In this document: positions 41,737 through 49,934 of the stretch, in pieces
Position numbering within the stretch: the stretch's first letter is position 1
Layout: every line of letters begins with the position of its first letter
Source of the DNA: Thiomicrorhabdus sp. ZW0627
Lineage (GTDB): Bacteria > Pseudomonadota > Gammaproteobacteria > Thiomicrospirales > Thiomicrospiraceae
DNA: 64,000 nucleotides
Assembly: GCF_029767005.1 (NCBI RefSeq)
Contig: NZ_JARUQR010000001.1
Location: 243,028 to 307,027 of the forward strand
Reading direction: 5' to 3'
Notes under the pieces: model-generated
The model's database searches: none
What the model saw: only the letters and a program-made list of their open reading frames with translations
Told to the model about the DNA's origin: nothing
Position numbers and translations under genes: made by a program

Positions 41737-41796
41737 TTATTCACACTTTATTGAAAGGTTGGAAATCAAGATTTTGATGTTTCAGAATGGAAGCGA

Positions 41797-41825
41797 ATTA
41801 TAGCCTAAAAGCACCTAACCATCAA
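41797..41825 (-). promoter_or_regulatory. sigma70 promoter of pyrG
   Basis: On the minus strand TTGATG (41820-41825) and a perfect TATAAT (41797-41802) are spaced 17 bp. The predicted transcript begins near 41790, giving a leader of about 54 nt. Confidence 0.8.
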
Positions 41826-41882
41826 TGTTATTTAGCTTATTTAAGAGGCCTGTTTGCTGGCTCAGCAATTTCTATCCGGACA

Positions 41883-43259
41883 TTATTCCATCGTTATTTG
41901 TTTTGTCGTTATAGTATGAATCATATCGTCATCTAAAGATATTGCAATGGTTTCACCTTCATGTTTTTGTTTTTGCAGGGAACTTTGTAATTCAGCTTCA
42001 GGAATGTCACCTTGCATACCCCAAATGGACAGCATTTTGTCGTTTAGGCACAGCACAGGCCAATAAGGTCTAATCCAAGGTGGAATCGCATGGGTCTGAA
42101 ACCATTTTTTCAAGGTGTTTCGGTTGATGCCGTCCGATTTTCGGATATTGCGAACGATTAAGTCTTTCCGGTGTTGTTGATACCAAGTTTTAGATAATCT
42201 TAATGTGTAATTTGGTTCATTGCATGACTCATGATTGAAGTGTGTCATTAAGTCAGAAAGGCTAATGGAATAATCCGCATAAGAATCAATATGATAATAG
42301 AGATTTTTTCGGTAAATCCTTAGCTCGCCAACTGGTAATTTTAAGGTCGCTTTTGTACTAGGTTGTTCAAAACCGTGTTTATGAATCCACTGAAGTTGAC
42401 TAAAACCTAGGTTGAATCCGCACACGGATTCACTCCAGTGCCGCAATAGGTTCTTCAATGCCACCCAATCAAGATCGTCGTATCGGTTTAAGTCGATTTG
42501 GTAACGGCCATAACCGCGAGCCTGAAGTTGTTGTTCGGCAAGCCCCTGTAGCAAACTATGAGCTTCTTGCATGTGTTGTGCAGATCGTTCGATCTGAGCA
42601 TCGATATTTGACCAGGCCTGTCGGAATTCTGGAAGAATCTTGTGGCGGATAAGATTTCTTCTTAAATCGGTGTCATTATTACTTGGGTCTTCTACCCATT
42701 GTAGTCTGTGTGTTTCCGCGTAGGATCTCAATTCGTCGTATGGCACTTTGATGAGAGGTCGAATTAGACAGGCCTGCCCACCCTTGGAAAGCGACAAGGT
42801 TTTCTTATAAGGCATGGAGGCAAGGCCGTTCACACCTGCGCCTCGAGCAAGATTCAGCAAAAAGGTTTCGGCTTGATCTCGCTGGTGGTGAGCTGTCAAA
42901 AGAAAGTCACCCGGTTGTAGCACTGAAGTTAGTGCTTCGTAGCGGCGTTTACGAGCAACGGACTCAAGCCCTTGTCGTTGAGTTTGTCCGATGTCCACTT
43001 TGGTTTCTGTGAATTCGATACCGTTAAGTAGGCAGAACTCCCTGCAATGCTCACCCCATTCATCGGCGTGGGATTGGAGTTGGTGATTGATATGGATAGC
43101 ATGTAGGCGGGCATGAAGGGACGGAGTTTGTGAAAGGATGTGGAGTAGAACCATTGAGTCAAGCCCACCACTGAAAGCAACAACAAGAGTGTGTTCACCT
43201 GCCATCTCTGAGGTAAAGCATTCAATCTCGGATGTCAAAATCGAAAATGAATCGGTCAC
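41883..43259 (-). CDS. tilS: tRNA(Ile)-lysidine synthase
   Basis: 458 residues. It modifies C34 of the AUA-reading tRNA-Ile to lysidine. The PP-loop motif SGGLDS is at 30-35, followed by LLTAHHQRDQAETFLLNLARGAGVNGLASM, the substrate-binding ARGAG block, and a C-terminal TilS domain. It lies downstream of accA, the usual order, but the terminator at 43302-43326 suggests partial separation. Confidence 0.95.
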   Translation of the reverse strand: MTDSFSILTSEIECFTSEMAGEHTLVVAFSGGLDSMVLLHILSQTPSLHARLHAIHINHQLQSHADEWGEHCREFCLLNGIEFTETKVDIGQTQRQGLESVARKRRYEALTSVLQPGDFLLTAHHQRDQAETFLLNLARGAGVNGLASMPYKKTLSLSKGGQACLIRPLIKVPYDELRSYAETHRLQWVEDPSNNDTDLRRNLIRHKILPEFRQAWSNIDAQIERSAQHMQEAHSLLQGLAEQQLQARGYGRYQIDLNRYDDLDWVALKNLLRHWSESVCGFNLGFSQLQWIHKHGFEQPSTKATLKLPVGELRIYRKNLYYHIDSYADYSISLSDLMTHFNHESCNEPNYTLRLSKTWYQQHRKDLIVRNIRKSDGINRNTLKKWFQTHAIPPWIRPYWPVLCLNDKMLSIWGMQGDIPEAELQSSLQKQKHEGETIAISLDDDMIHTITTKQITME

Positions 43260-43301
43260 AAAACACGCCTTTACTAATTAGAATCTAGCCTTAAAAACAA
43301 A

Positions 43302-43326
43302 AAATCACCGGATACATCGGTGATTT
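43302..43326 (-). terminator. terminator between accA and tilS
   Basis: AAATCACCG and CGGTGATTT pair around a seven-base loop, followed on the minus strand by TTTGTTTTT. It starts 47 bases after the accA stop. Confidence 0.8.
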
Positions 43327-43372
43327 ATTCGTTTCAACAGTATTTAGTTTGTTGCGATCAGGAATCAGGCAT

Positions 43373-44329
43373 TTAAGCCACTTCAAAGTTTCCATAATCC
43401 ATATAGCGTTGATAGCGTTTGGCCAGCAACTCTTCCGTAGCAATGCCCGAAAGTTTGTTTAACTGTTGATTCAGAGCTTGCTTAAGGTTTGCTGCAGCAA
43501 GTTTAGGGTCACGATGCGCGCCACCTAGTGGTTCTGGAATAATTTCGTCGATTAAACCGAGAGACTTTAAGCGCGGTGCAGTGATGCCAAGGGCTTCCGC
43601 AGCATCTTTTGCATTCGCCGCGTTTTTCCATAGGATGGAAGCACAGCCTTCCGGCGAAATAACCGAATAGGTGCTGTACTGCATCATCATGCTGACATCA
43701 CCGACGCCAATCGCCAGAGCCCCACCGGAACCACCTTCACCGATAACGGTACAGATGATTGGTACACTCAGTTCAGCCATTTCAATCAAGTTACGGGCAA
43801 TAGCTTCACTCTGCCCACGTTCTTCAGCATCAATTCCTGGATAGGCACCTGGAGTGTCGATGAACGTGATGATCGGTAGGTTAAATCTTTCTGCCATTTT
43901 CATTAGGCGCAAAGCTTTGCGATACCCTTCCGGACGAGGCATGCCGAAGTTACGTCTGATTTTCTCTTTGGTGTCGCGCCCTTTTTCTTGGCCAATGACC
44001 ATGACAGGTTGACCATCAATACGTGCAAGACCTGCGACGATCGCCAAGTCGTCGGCGAACGCACGGTCACCATGCAGCTCTTTGAAATCAGTAAAAATTT
44101 CTTTGATGTAATCAAGCGTATAAGGTCTTTGAGAATGTCTGGCGAGCTGAGCGATCTGAACGTCGTTCAAGTTTTTGAAAATGGACTCGGTTAGATTTTT
44201 ACTTTTGGTTTCCAGTGCTGCGATCTCTTGAAGGAGATTCATATCGGCGCCATCCAAGTGGCGAAGCTCGTCTATCTTCGCTTCCAATTCAGCAATAGGC
44301 TGCTCAAAATCTAAAAAATCTAATTTCAT
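43373..44329 (-). CDS. accA: acetyl-CoA carboxylase carboxyltransferase subunit alpha
   Basis: 318 residues. With AccD it transfers the carboxyl group to acetyl-CoA, the first step of fatty acid synthesis. The N-terminal helix [18 protein letters not shown] is followed by the crotonase-like core ([21 protein letters not shown] and [15 protein letters not shown]). ATG at 44329 matches the usual start and is preceded by GGAAA. Confidence 0.97.
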   Translation of the reverse strand: MKLDFLDFEQPIAELEAKIDELRHLDGADMNLLQEIAALETKSKNLTESIFKNLNDVQIAQLARHSQRPYTLDYIKEIFTDFKELHGDRAFADDLAIVAGLARIDGQPVMVIGQEKGRDTKEKIRRNFGMPRPEGYRKALRLMKMAERFNLPIITFIDTPGAYPGIDAEERGQSEAIARNLIEMAELSVPIICTVIGEGGSGGALAIGVGDVSMMMQYSTYSVISPEGCASILWKNAANAKDAAEALGITAPRLKSLGLIDEIIPEPLGGAHRDPKLAAANLKQALNQQLNKLSGIATEELLAKRYQRYMDYGNFEVA

Positions 44330-44441
44330 TCTCAATTTCCATAATATAGTTATATGAATAAGCTCGCTATTTTAACAAACTTCATTTTCATGTGCTGTAT
44401 ATGACTGATTTTTTTTAATTGGCTTTATCATAAGACTGTTT

Positions 44442-44535
44442 TTCCGTAGACTGCTAAGTAAAACATGTTAGAAAACTCTGATATACTGTTCGGTCTTTAA
44501 TTTCTTCATTTTGGTTATCGCTTCCGTAGATTGCT
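44442..44535 (+). repeat. direct repeat TTCCGTAGAYTGCT upstream of the DUF481 gene
   Basis: TTCCGTAGACTGCT (44442-44455) and TTCCGTAGATTGCT (44522-44535) are 80 bp apart, start to start, and differ at one base. Both lie within the 240-bp gap before the barrel gene, about 55 and 135 bp upstream of its ATG. They could be regulator sites; no clear sigma70 promoter is visible nearby. Confidence 0.5.
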
Positions 44536-44589
44536 TTGCATCTTGGTCGATAACGAGAAACAAAACCACGATATTTGGAAATAGCGATT

Positions 44590-45312
44590 ATGAAACACAT
44601 TCCTTTAATGATGAGCGGCGCCATTTTGTCAGGCGTATTGAGTGCAAATGCCTTTGCGGGTGATAAATTGGGTCTACAGGGGGCCGGAGAGCTCGGTTAT
44701 ACCAATACAACCGGTAATACTGAAAGTTCCGCGATTTATGGTGCACTTAAAATCGACTATATCCAGAACGTTTATGAATTCAAATCTGCATTTGAAATCA
44801 ACAATAAGTCGGAAGACGGTAAGCAGACTCAGGAACGTTACGTGGCCGATTTGCAATACAATCGTTTTTACGCCAAGAACAAGGATTATTACAGCTTCAT
44901 CCAGGCACGTTTTGAAGAAGATAAGTTCGCGGATTTAGATTTAGATTCCATGTTAACTGTCGGTATGGGTAAAACGTTCATCAAGGATGAAAAAACATTA
45001 TTGCGAGCGGAGGCCGGTATCGGTTACCAATCTACCAACTATGTCGTAGCGGACGACATTGACCAGGTGATCGGACGCTTGAAAGGCGACTACTCTTACG
45101 CATTTAATCCTCATGTAAAATTTACTCAGGATGCGATTATTTATACGGGTGGTGAGCAAACAAAGCTTGAAACCAATACGGGGATCAAGGTCAAAATGAT
45201 GGAAAGTCTGAGTTTAAAAGCGACTTACCAATACCGTAGCAACAGTGACCCTGCCCCTGGCGTTAAGAAGGTCGACACCCAGACTATTGTCACTTTGATG
45301 TATGACTTCTGA
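44590..45312 (+). CDS. DUF481 (YdiY-like) outer membrane beta-barrel protein
   Basis: 240 residues. A signal peptide (MSGAILSGVLSANAFAG) is followed by alternating beta strands with the DUF481 opening GELGYTNTTGNTESSAIYGALK and a final aromatic residue, YDF, as in outer membrane barrels. The family has no firm function; some members respond to salt or acid. ATG at 44590 gives the clean signal peptide. It is monocistronic, between a 240-bp upstream region and a strong terminator. Confidence 0.88.
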   Translation: MKHIPLMMSGAILSGVLSANAFAGDKLGLQGAGELGYTNTTGNTESSAIYGALKIDYIQNVYEFKSAFEINNKSEDGKQTQERYVADLQYNRFYAKNKDYYSFIQARFEEDKFADLDLDSMLTVGMGKTFIKDEKTLLRAEAGIGYQSTNYVVADDIDQVIGRLKGDYSYAFNPHVKFTQDAIIYTGGEQTKLETNTGIKVKMMESLSLKATYQYRSNSDPAPGVKKVDTQTIVTLMYDF

Positions 45313-45340
45313 TTTTTACCAGAACAGACGTTGAATCAAT

Positions 45341-45374
45341 AAAAAAGCCACAACAATGAGCTTGTGGCTTTTTT
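45341..45374. terminator. bidirectional terminator between DUF481 gene and ycaO
   Basis: AAAAAAGCCACAA and TTGTGGCTTTTTT pair around an eight-base loop, with A- and T-runs on both sides, suiting the convergent genes. Confidence 0.9.
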
Positions 45375-45406
45375 GTTTTCAGTCTACCAGACCGGGACTC
45401 TTAATC

Positions 45407-47125
45407 TTAAACGAATCGTTCCTGTTTGACCTGACGTACACGATTATAGATAGACAGCATCGATTGATGACGGTTTGACTGGCGGTAGATATTCAAGCCG
45501 AGGGGTTCGTCATAGAAATACTCTTTACCATCGATATTCTTTAAAACCTTATCGGTCAAAGCTTGTCCGAAAAGACAAACTGCCGAATCTGTGTCGAGCT
45601 GATCAGCAACAATCATTTCCAGACAGAATTCAAAGGCTTTGTAGCGTACACCCCATTCGCTTAGAGGTTCGATAAAATAGAGCGATTCCTGAACGGATTC
45701 CAGAGCGGCTTCATGATTTCCGGCGGCTAATGCCAGCCAGAAACGTAAATCACTGACTTTCAACTGAGCCCAGAAACTACCTGGATCCGGCATCAACCCG
45801 ATCAGAGAAGCGATCCCCTGGTGTTCACTTAAGCCCAAAGAATCCAGTTCGTCGACCAAGGATTCGAAGTCGGAACCTTCGTCAATAGACAACAGTAGTT
45901 CACGCAAAGTCAGGCCCACATTCTGGTTGCTTTCAACCAATTCGGTACAAGGGTAGATTTCGGACATTCCCGGTACAATAATTCTGCAGGATGGGAAATC
46001 ATAATGTTCGTATTGTGCAACGTAAACATCGGAACCTTGTTGATGGACCATTTCCACCAATTGTTGCCACTGTTGTTCAGTCGAACCGGAAAAATCCCAA
46101 GCGTGGAACTCATAATCTGCATCATTAGTGATAAAACGGGCATGAATCAGACCGCTTGAGTCTATGAAATGGTTTTCGATATTCTCGTCTTCGGCAACGG
46201 CTTCTTCATCAAACACCGGGACTTGGAAACCATCCAAGTTCCCAAGCTGCCTGCCCTGCAGGGATTCAGTTAAAGTTCTTTCTAGGGCAACCTCGAAGAT
46301 TGGGTGTGCACCAAATGAAGCAAAGCAGCGACCGGTTTTTTGTTCGAACAAAGTGACATTGATTACAGGAAAGTGTCCACCCAATGATGCGTCACGCATG
46401 GATACCTCGATCCCCTCTTTTTGCAGTGCCTCACGTGCTTGAACGACAGTATGGAACTGCTGGACGATGGTTTCGGGAATTTCAGGTAAACACAGGTTTT
46501 CCCGCATGATCTTATTTTTTACCCAGCGCTCAAATACCTCGGATAGGCCTTGTACCTGTGCTTCTAAATGTGTGTTACCTGCAGACAGCCCATTACTTGC
46601 ATAAATATTACTCAAAATATTCATAGGAAAATAAACATCATTGCCGGTGCTGACTTGCTTTAGTGGTATGGCTCTAATTGTGTCACCGCTGTCATTGAAG
46701 CTCAGCAGATCCTCGGCTTGGTATTCTTGGGTTGCGTCGTAAAAGTTCCATAGTTCAGGGGTCAAGCATTTTTTGTGGTCAACGAGGTCGAAGCTTTTCT
46801 CGTCAGGATAATAAAGCCAGTTTGCAGCGTGTTCGGATGGCACCTTCTCAAGCCAATAATCTGAAAAGAAATAGTTAGTGGATAGGCGTTCAATGAATTC
46901 ACCCAACGCACTAGCCAATGTTGCTTTCCGACTGGTCCCCTTACCATTAGTGAACAAGCCTGGACAGTTCTGGTCATAAATATGGACCGAATAGACGTTG
47001 GAAACCGGATTAAGCCAGGAGGCCTCTACAATTTCAAAGCCAGCTTGCTTAAGGATGTTTTGCATCTTTTCGATCGAGGTTTCCAAACAGGCGTCTTTGC
47101 CTTTGATAAACGTTAATTCACTCAT
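45407..47125 (-). CDS. ycaO: YcaO-domain protein, E. coli YcaO type
   Basis: 572 residues. The N-terminal YcaO ATP-binding domain starts FIKGKDACLETSI and carries FTNGKGTSRKATLASALGEFIERLSTNYFF, close to E. coli YcaO. The C-terminal 150 residues are helical and TPR-like. YcaO enzymes activate amide backbones with ATP; the E. coli protein assists RimO in methylthiolation of ribosomal protein S12. No precursor peptide, dehydrogenase or transporter is nearby, so this is the housekeeping type rather than a peptide antibiotic enzyme. Confidence 0.93.
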   Translation of the reverse strand: MSELTFIKGKDACLETSIEKMQNILKQAGFEIVEASWLNPVSNVYSVHIYDQNCPGLFTNGKGTSRKATLASALGEFIERLSTNYFFSDYWLEKVPSEHAANWLYYPDEKSFDLVDHKKCLTPELWNFYDATQEYQAEDLLSFNDSGDTIRAIPLKQVSTGNDVYFPMNILSNIYASNGLSAGNTHLEAQVQGLSEVFERWVKNKIMRENLCLPEIPETIVQQFHTVVQAREALQKEGIEVSMRDASLGGHFPVINVTLFEQKTGRCFASFGAHPIFEVALERTLTESLQGRQLGNLDGFQVPVFDEEAVAEDENIENHFIDSSGLIHARFITNDADYEFHAWDFSGSTEQQWQQLVEMVHQQGSDVYVAQYEHYDFPSCRIIVPGMSEIYPCTELVESNQNVGLTLRELLLSIDEGSDFESLVDELDSLGLSEHQGIASLIGLMPDPGSFWAQLKVSDLRFWLALAAGNHEAALESVQESLYFIEPLSEWGVRYKAFEFCLEMIVADQLDTDSAVCLFGQALTDKVLKNIDGKEYFYDEPLGLNIYRQSNRHQSMLSIYNRVRQVKQERFV

Positions 47126-47266
47126 TGAACCGGATTCCTTGGTTGTTTTGTATAGGCAAGTGCCAATCGTTTTTTTATTATGCTTTTATAAAATAATTTT
47201 AGTAAGTAGTTTTGGTTAATATTAAGTAGAATAAAACTTGTGTTTGATTTCATTAAGGGGGCTAAA

Positions 47267-47554
47267 ATGAAAAATCAAAGTACACCAATCGCTATCACTC
47301 TCAGTAGCAGTCTAATGTTTTTTTCAAGCGGGCTGTTGGCAGAGCCACATCCCGGTAAGGTATTGTTGGATAAAGGACAATGCATGAAATGTCATGAGGC
47401 TAAACCATTCGATCCGCAAAAAACCAAAGATTATCCTCAACTTGTTAAAGCGGTAAATTTCTGTAACGTTAACTTAAATACCGGTTTTTGGGATGAAGAA
47501 GTTGAAGAACTCGCAGATTACTTGAACCAGAAATATTATCACTACGAAAAATAA
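47267..47554 (+). CDS. small c-type cytochrome
   Basis: 95 residues: signal peptide to about residue 25 (SSGLLAEP), one haem motif CMKCH (Cys39-His43), and a C-terminal block VNFCNVNLNTGFWDEEVEELADYLNQKYYHY typical of short periplasmic cytochromes of proteobacteria. No methionine follows the haem site, so the sixth iron ligand cannot be Met; a late His is possible or the site is open. There is an extra cysteine in the C-terminal block. AAGGGGGC precedes the ATG. Partner unknown. Confidence 0.88.
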   Translation: MKNQSTPIAITLSSSLMFFSSGLLAEPHPGKVLLDKGQCMKCHEAKPFDPQKTKDYPQLVKAVNFCNVNLNTGFWDEEVEELADYLNQKYYHYEK

Positions 47555-47576
47555 TGCATTCTTATTGAGAACAAGG

Positions 47577-47613
47577 GGGAGTCAAATCAAAATTTGACTC
47601 CCTGTTCTTTTTT
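47577..47613 (+). terminator. terminator of the cytochrome gene
   Basis: GGGAGTCAAAT and ATTTGACTCCC form an 11-bp perfect stem with a four-base loop, followed by TGTTCTTTTTT. It begins 22 bases after the stop codon. Confidence 0.9.
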
Positions 47614-47614
47614 C

Positions 47615-48472
47615 TTATTCATCCCGTTTTAATTTATCCAATTTGGCTTTCAAAGAGTTTAAATCTTTAGGGTCGGCTTCTTCAACGCCATCCTCGTATA
47701 ATTGATCTTTGGCATCATTAATGACTTTATCAATGGCTTCGATTAAGAAGTAGTCGCGGGTAGATTGTTCAATTTTCTTCCAGTCCCTTTGCTTGGCGCG
47801 CCACATTGCTTCAAGTGTTTTGTCTTCATTAAACTGTTTTAGAATCCAATTGAGTGCTTTGTTGAGCGGTGCAATGGTTTCAAACGCCATCAGGGGTCTG
47901 CCATATTCACCGTAAAAGCTCTGTCTATGCAATTTACTTAGCTCGAAAGCAGGAATCATATCAGATAGGCCGGCACTTTTCGCTTCACGTTGGGCATTAT
48001 TTAGTCTCTCTAAAGTTAACATCGGAGCGTCGGAGCGCCAGCGTCCGAAAACGATGTAGAGGTTATTACGTTCTACAAAATAAAGTTTTCCACTGTCCAG
48101 CTTCATGATGTTTTTTTTGGGTACGACATATTCAAGTTGCTTTGTGTCCAACTTGGTTGTGTCCTGCCAGATCTCCCAGCCTTGACCTAAGCCTTGGTCT
48201 TCTGTTTTGCTGATGGGCACACATGAAGAGCCGTAATCATGTCCCTCCACATAATCCAGTACCGAAATCTGGTAGTCACCGCTTTTAAGTTGTTTTGTCA
48301 CCTTTCCTATGATGAAAGCGTCATCTTTGATATTTGCTTGTGGGAACGCTACAAAAACAGTTTCTCCGATGGCGTACTGTCCGGCATAGGCGATGCCGGC
48401 CGACAGCATGAATAACATAACTGCCACTGCCCTACTTAAACCCCATATTTTTTTATTGAACTGACCTAACAT
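47615..48472 (-). CDS. exported protein of unknown function
   Basis: 285 residues. The signal peptide (AVAVMLFMLSAGIAYAG) ends at a clear AYA-G site. A small beta domain follows (YAIGETVFVAFPQANIKDDAFIIGKVTKQLKSGDYQISVLDYV, a tudor- or SH3-like strand pattern), and the C-terminal half is helical and strongly charged. One cysteine occurs in the mature protein. I do not recognise the family. It is probably periplasmic and lies 31 bases downstream of uspA on the same strand, so may share its transcript. Confidence 0.78.
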   Translation of the reverse strand: MLGQFNKKIWGLSRAVAVMLFMLSAGIAYAGQYAIGETVFVAFPQANIKDDAFIIGKVTKQLKSGDYQISVLDYVEGHDYGSSCVPISKTEDQGLGQGWEIWQDTTKLDTKQLEYVVPKKNIMKLDSGKLYFVERNNLYIVFGRWRSDAPMLTLERLNNAQREAKSAGLSDMIPAFELSKLHRQSFYGEYGRPLMAFETIAPLNKALNWILKQFNEDKTLEAMWRAKQRDWKKIEQSTRDYFLIEAIDKVINDAKDQLYEDGVEEADPKDLNSLKAKLDKLKRDE

Positions 48473-48503
48473 TCTTTCTCCTTATCGTTCTTATGCCGGG
48501 CAC

Positions 48504-48956
48504 TTATTCATCAATCTTAACGGCGAGAACATCGCATGGCGATCTATGCATGACACTATCCGTTGTTGAACCGAGAAGTCTTTTCCAGCCGGATAAGCCG
48601 TATTTGCCCATGACAATAATATCGGCATCGATTTCTTCCGCTGTTGAGACGATCGTATCGCTGGCAATACCGTTGATGACCGAAGCGTGATTCTGTGAAA
48701 GGCCGCACAACTCCATTAAAGCGCTCATTTTTTTATTGGCGTTTTCCATCAGAGTTTGTGTAAGCTCAACATCCCATACACCTGGCAAGCCTGTTACTGC
48801 GACATCTTCAAGTACCGGATAGGTCGGAATTTCCACTACGTGGATCACGCGAATAGAAGCATTATAGAGTTGAGACAGCTGAATTGCCCTAGAAAGAGCA
48901 ACATCGCTATGTTTAGAGAAATCAACCGCCACTAGAATGGTTTGATAGTTATGCAT
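48504..48956 (-). CDS. universal stress protein (UspA family)
   Basis: 150 residues with the Usp fold. It opens TILVAVDFSKHSDVALSRA and has the ATP-binding motif DIIVMGKYGLSGWKRLLGSTTDSVMHRSPCDVLAV, matching G-x2-G-x9-GS. It therefore probably binds ATP and dimerises. Typical inducers are starvation and stress. No regulatory site is recognisable upstream. Confidence 0.93.
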   Translation of the reverse strand: MHNYQTILVAVDFSKHSDVALSRAIQLSQLYNASIRVIHVVEIPTYPVLEDVAVTGLPGVWDVELTQTLMENANKKMSALMELCGLSQNHASVINGIASDTIVSTAEEIDADIIVMGKYGLSGWKRLLGSTTDSVMHRSPCDVLAVKIDE

Positions 48957-49112
48957 TTGTTGCTCCTATTCACTATTTGGACAGAGGTTTTATACACAAT
49001 TACTGTGGATAAATTTGTGCGTAAGCAATGGTCAAATCAAAAAAAACCAATAATCTCTTAAACTTCTCTTAACCTGCTTATTTAGTAAGCAGTGCTAAGT
49101 TTTTTACCCTTT

Positions 49113-49832
49113 TCAGTTAGCCTTTGCTCGACGCTGCTCTATGGTCTCGGCGACATTGTTCCTCAGATACACCGGTAAAGGAACCTCTTCCGAGATCAGT
49201 TTGGCCGTATCCGGTTTCAAGTCTGCTAATCGAGCTACTGAAGAGGCTGTAGGTAGCGTTTCGTTCCACGTATCGAATAAGGCTGTTATATCCGGATAGC
49301 TATCTAGTATATCGCCATAAGCTGCCGAGTTCTTAAAATCGGGAATCCTCTTTAGCTGTTCAACGATACCTGATTCATTAAGCATAACCGGAGACTGTGA
49401 TTGCCAAATACCATTATTCGGGTCATATTCACCTCTTTGTAAATAGATTTCCTGCATTCTGGCATCCATGAGCGCGATCCACTGAATCGATTCTTCTGGC
49501 ATGCCTGAAGTTTGTTTAGCAATACCCGAATGAGCCATTGCTTCTAGTGAGGAGACGCCTATTACCGGTTTGTCCCATCCTAACGCCAATCCTTGAACCA
49601 CACCAGCTGCAATACGGATACCTGTGAATGCGCCCGGCCCTTCTCCAAAGGCCAGATAATCGATTTGGGCAGGCGTTACTTTGGTTTGGGATAATATTTC
49701 ATCTACCATTTCAAGCACTCTTTGAGCGTGCTTTTGAGGTAGCATCTCAAAAATTTCGGTGATTTCGCCTTGATGCAATAGGGCAACCGAGCATGCAGCC
49801 GTTGAAGTTTCTATCGATAAAATGGTATTCAT
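49113..49832 (-). CDS. tsaB: tRNA threonylcarbamoyladenosine biosynthesis protein TsaB
   Basis: About 239 residues, an inactive ASKHA-fold paralogue of TsaD. It begins ILSIETSTAACSVALL with conserved FGEGPGAFTGIRIAAGVVQGLA and VSSLEAMA motifs. It forms the TsaB-TsaD-TsaE complex that makes t6A37 in tRNA. ATG at 49832 fits the family. It follows yoaA, as in E. coli. Confidence 0.95.
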   Translation of the reverse strand: MNTILSIETSTAACSVALLHQGEITEIFEMLPQKHAQRVLEMVDEILSQTKVTPAQIDYLAFGEGPGAFTGIRIAAGVVQGLALGWDKPVIGVSSLEAMAHSGIAKQTSGMPEESIQWIALMDARMQEIYLQRGEYDPNNGIWQSQSPVMLNESGIVEQLKRIPDFKNSAAYGDILDSYPDITALFDTWNETLPTASSVARLADLKPDTAKLISEEVPLPVYLRNNVAETIEQRRAKAN

Positions 49833-49934
49833 AAGGTTTGAAGGTTCCTGTTTGCACATCCAATAACGGTGAACGTTTTATATGCCTTTTTCACTCAAAT
49901 TTCAAATTCTTAAGAGCGTCTCTATCGCTCTTTA

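Noticed and set aside
45407..47554. Ribosomally made peptide (TOMM) cluster around YcaO, with the 95-residue protein as precursor
   Set aside because: The small protein has a haem motif and is a cytochrome; no dehydrogenase, E1-like or export gene is present.
49912..49932. Terminator between yoaA and tsaB (AAGAGCG/CGCTCTT)
   Set aside because: The stem is only seven base pairs and lacks a T-run on the transcribed strand, so it is not listed as a terminator.
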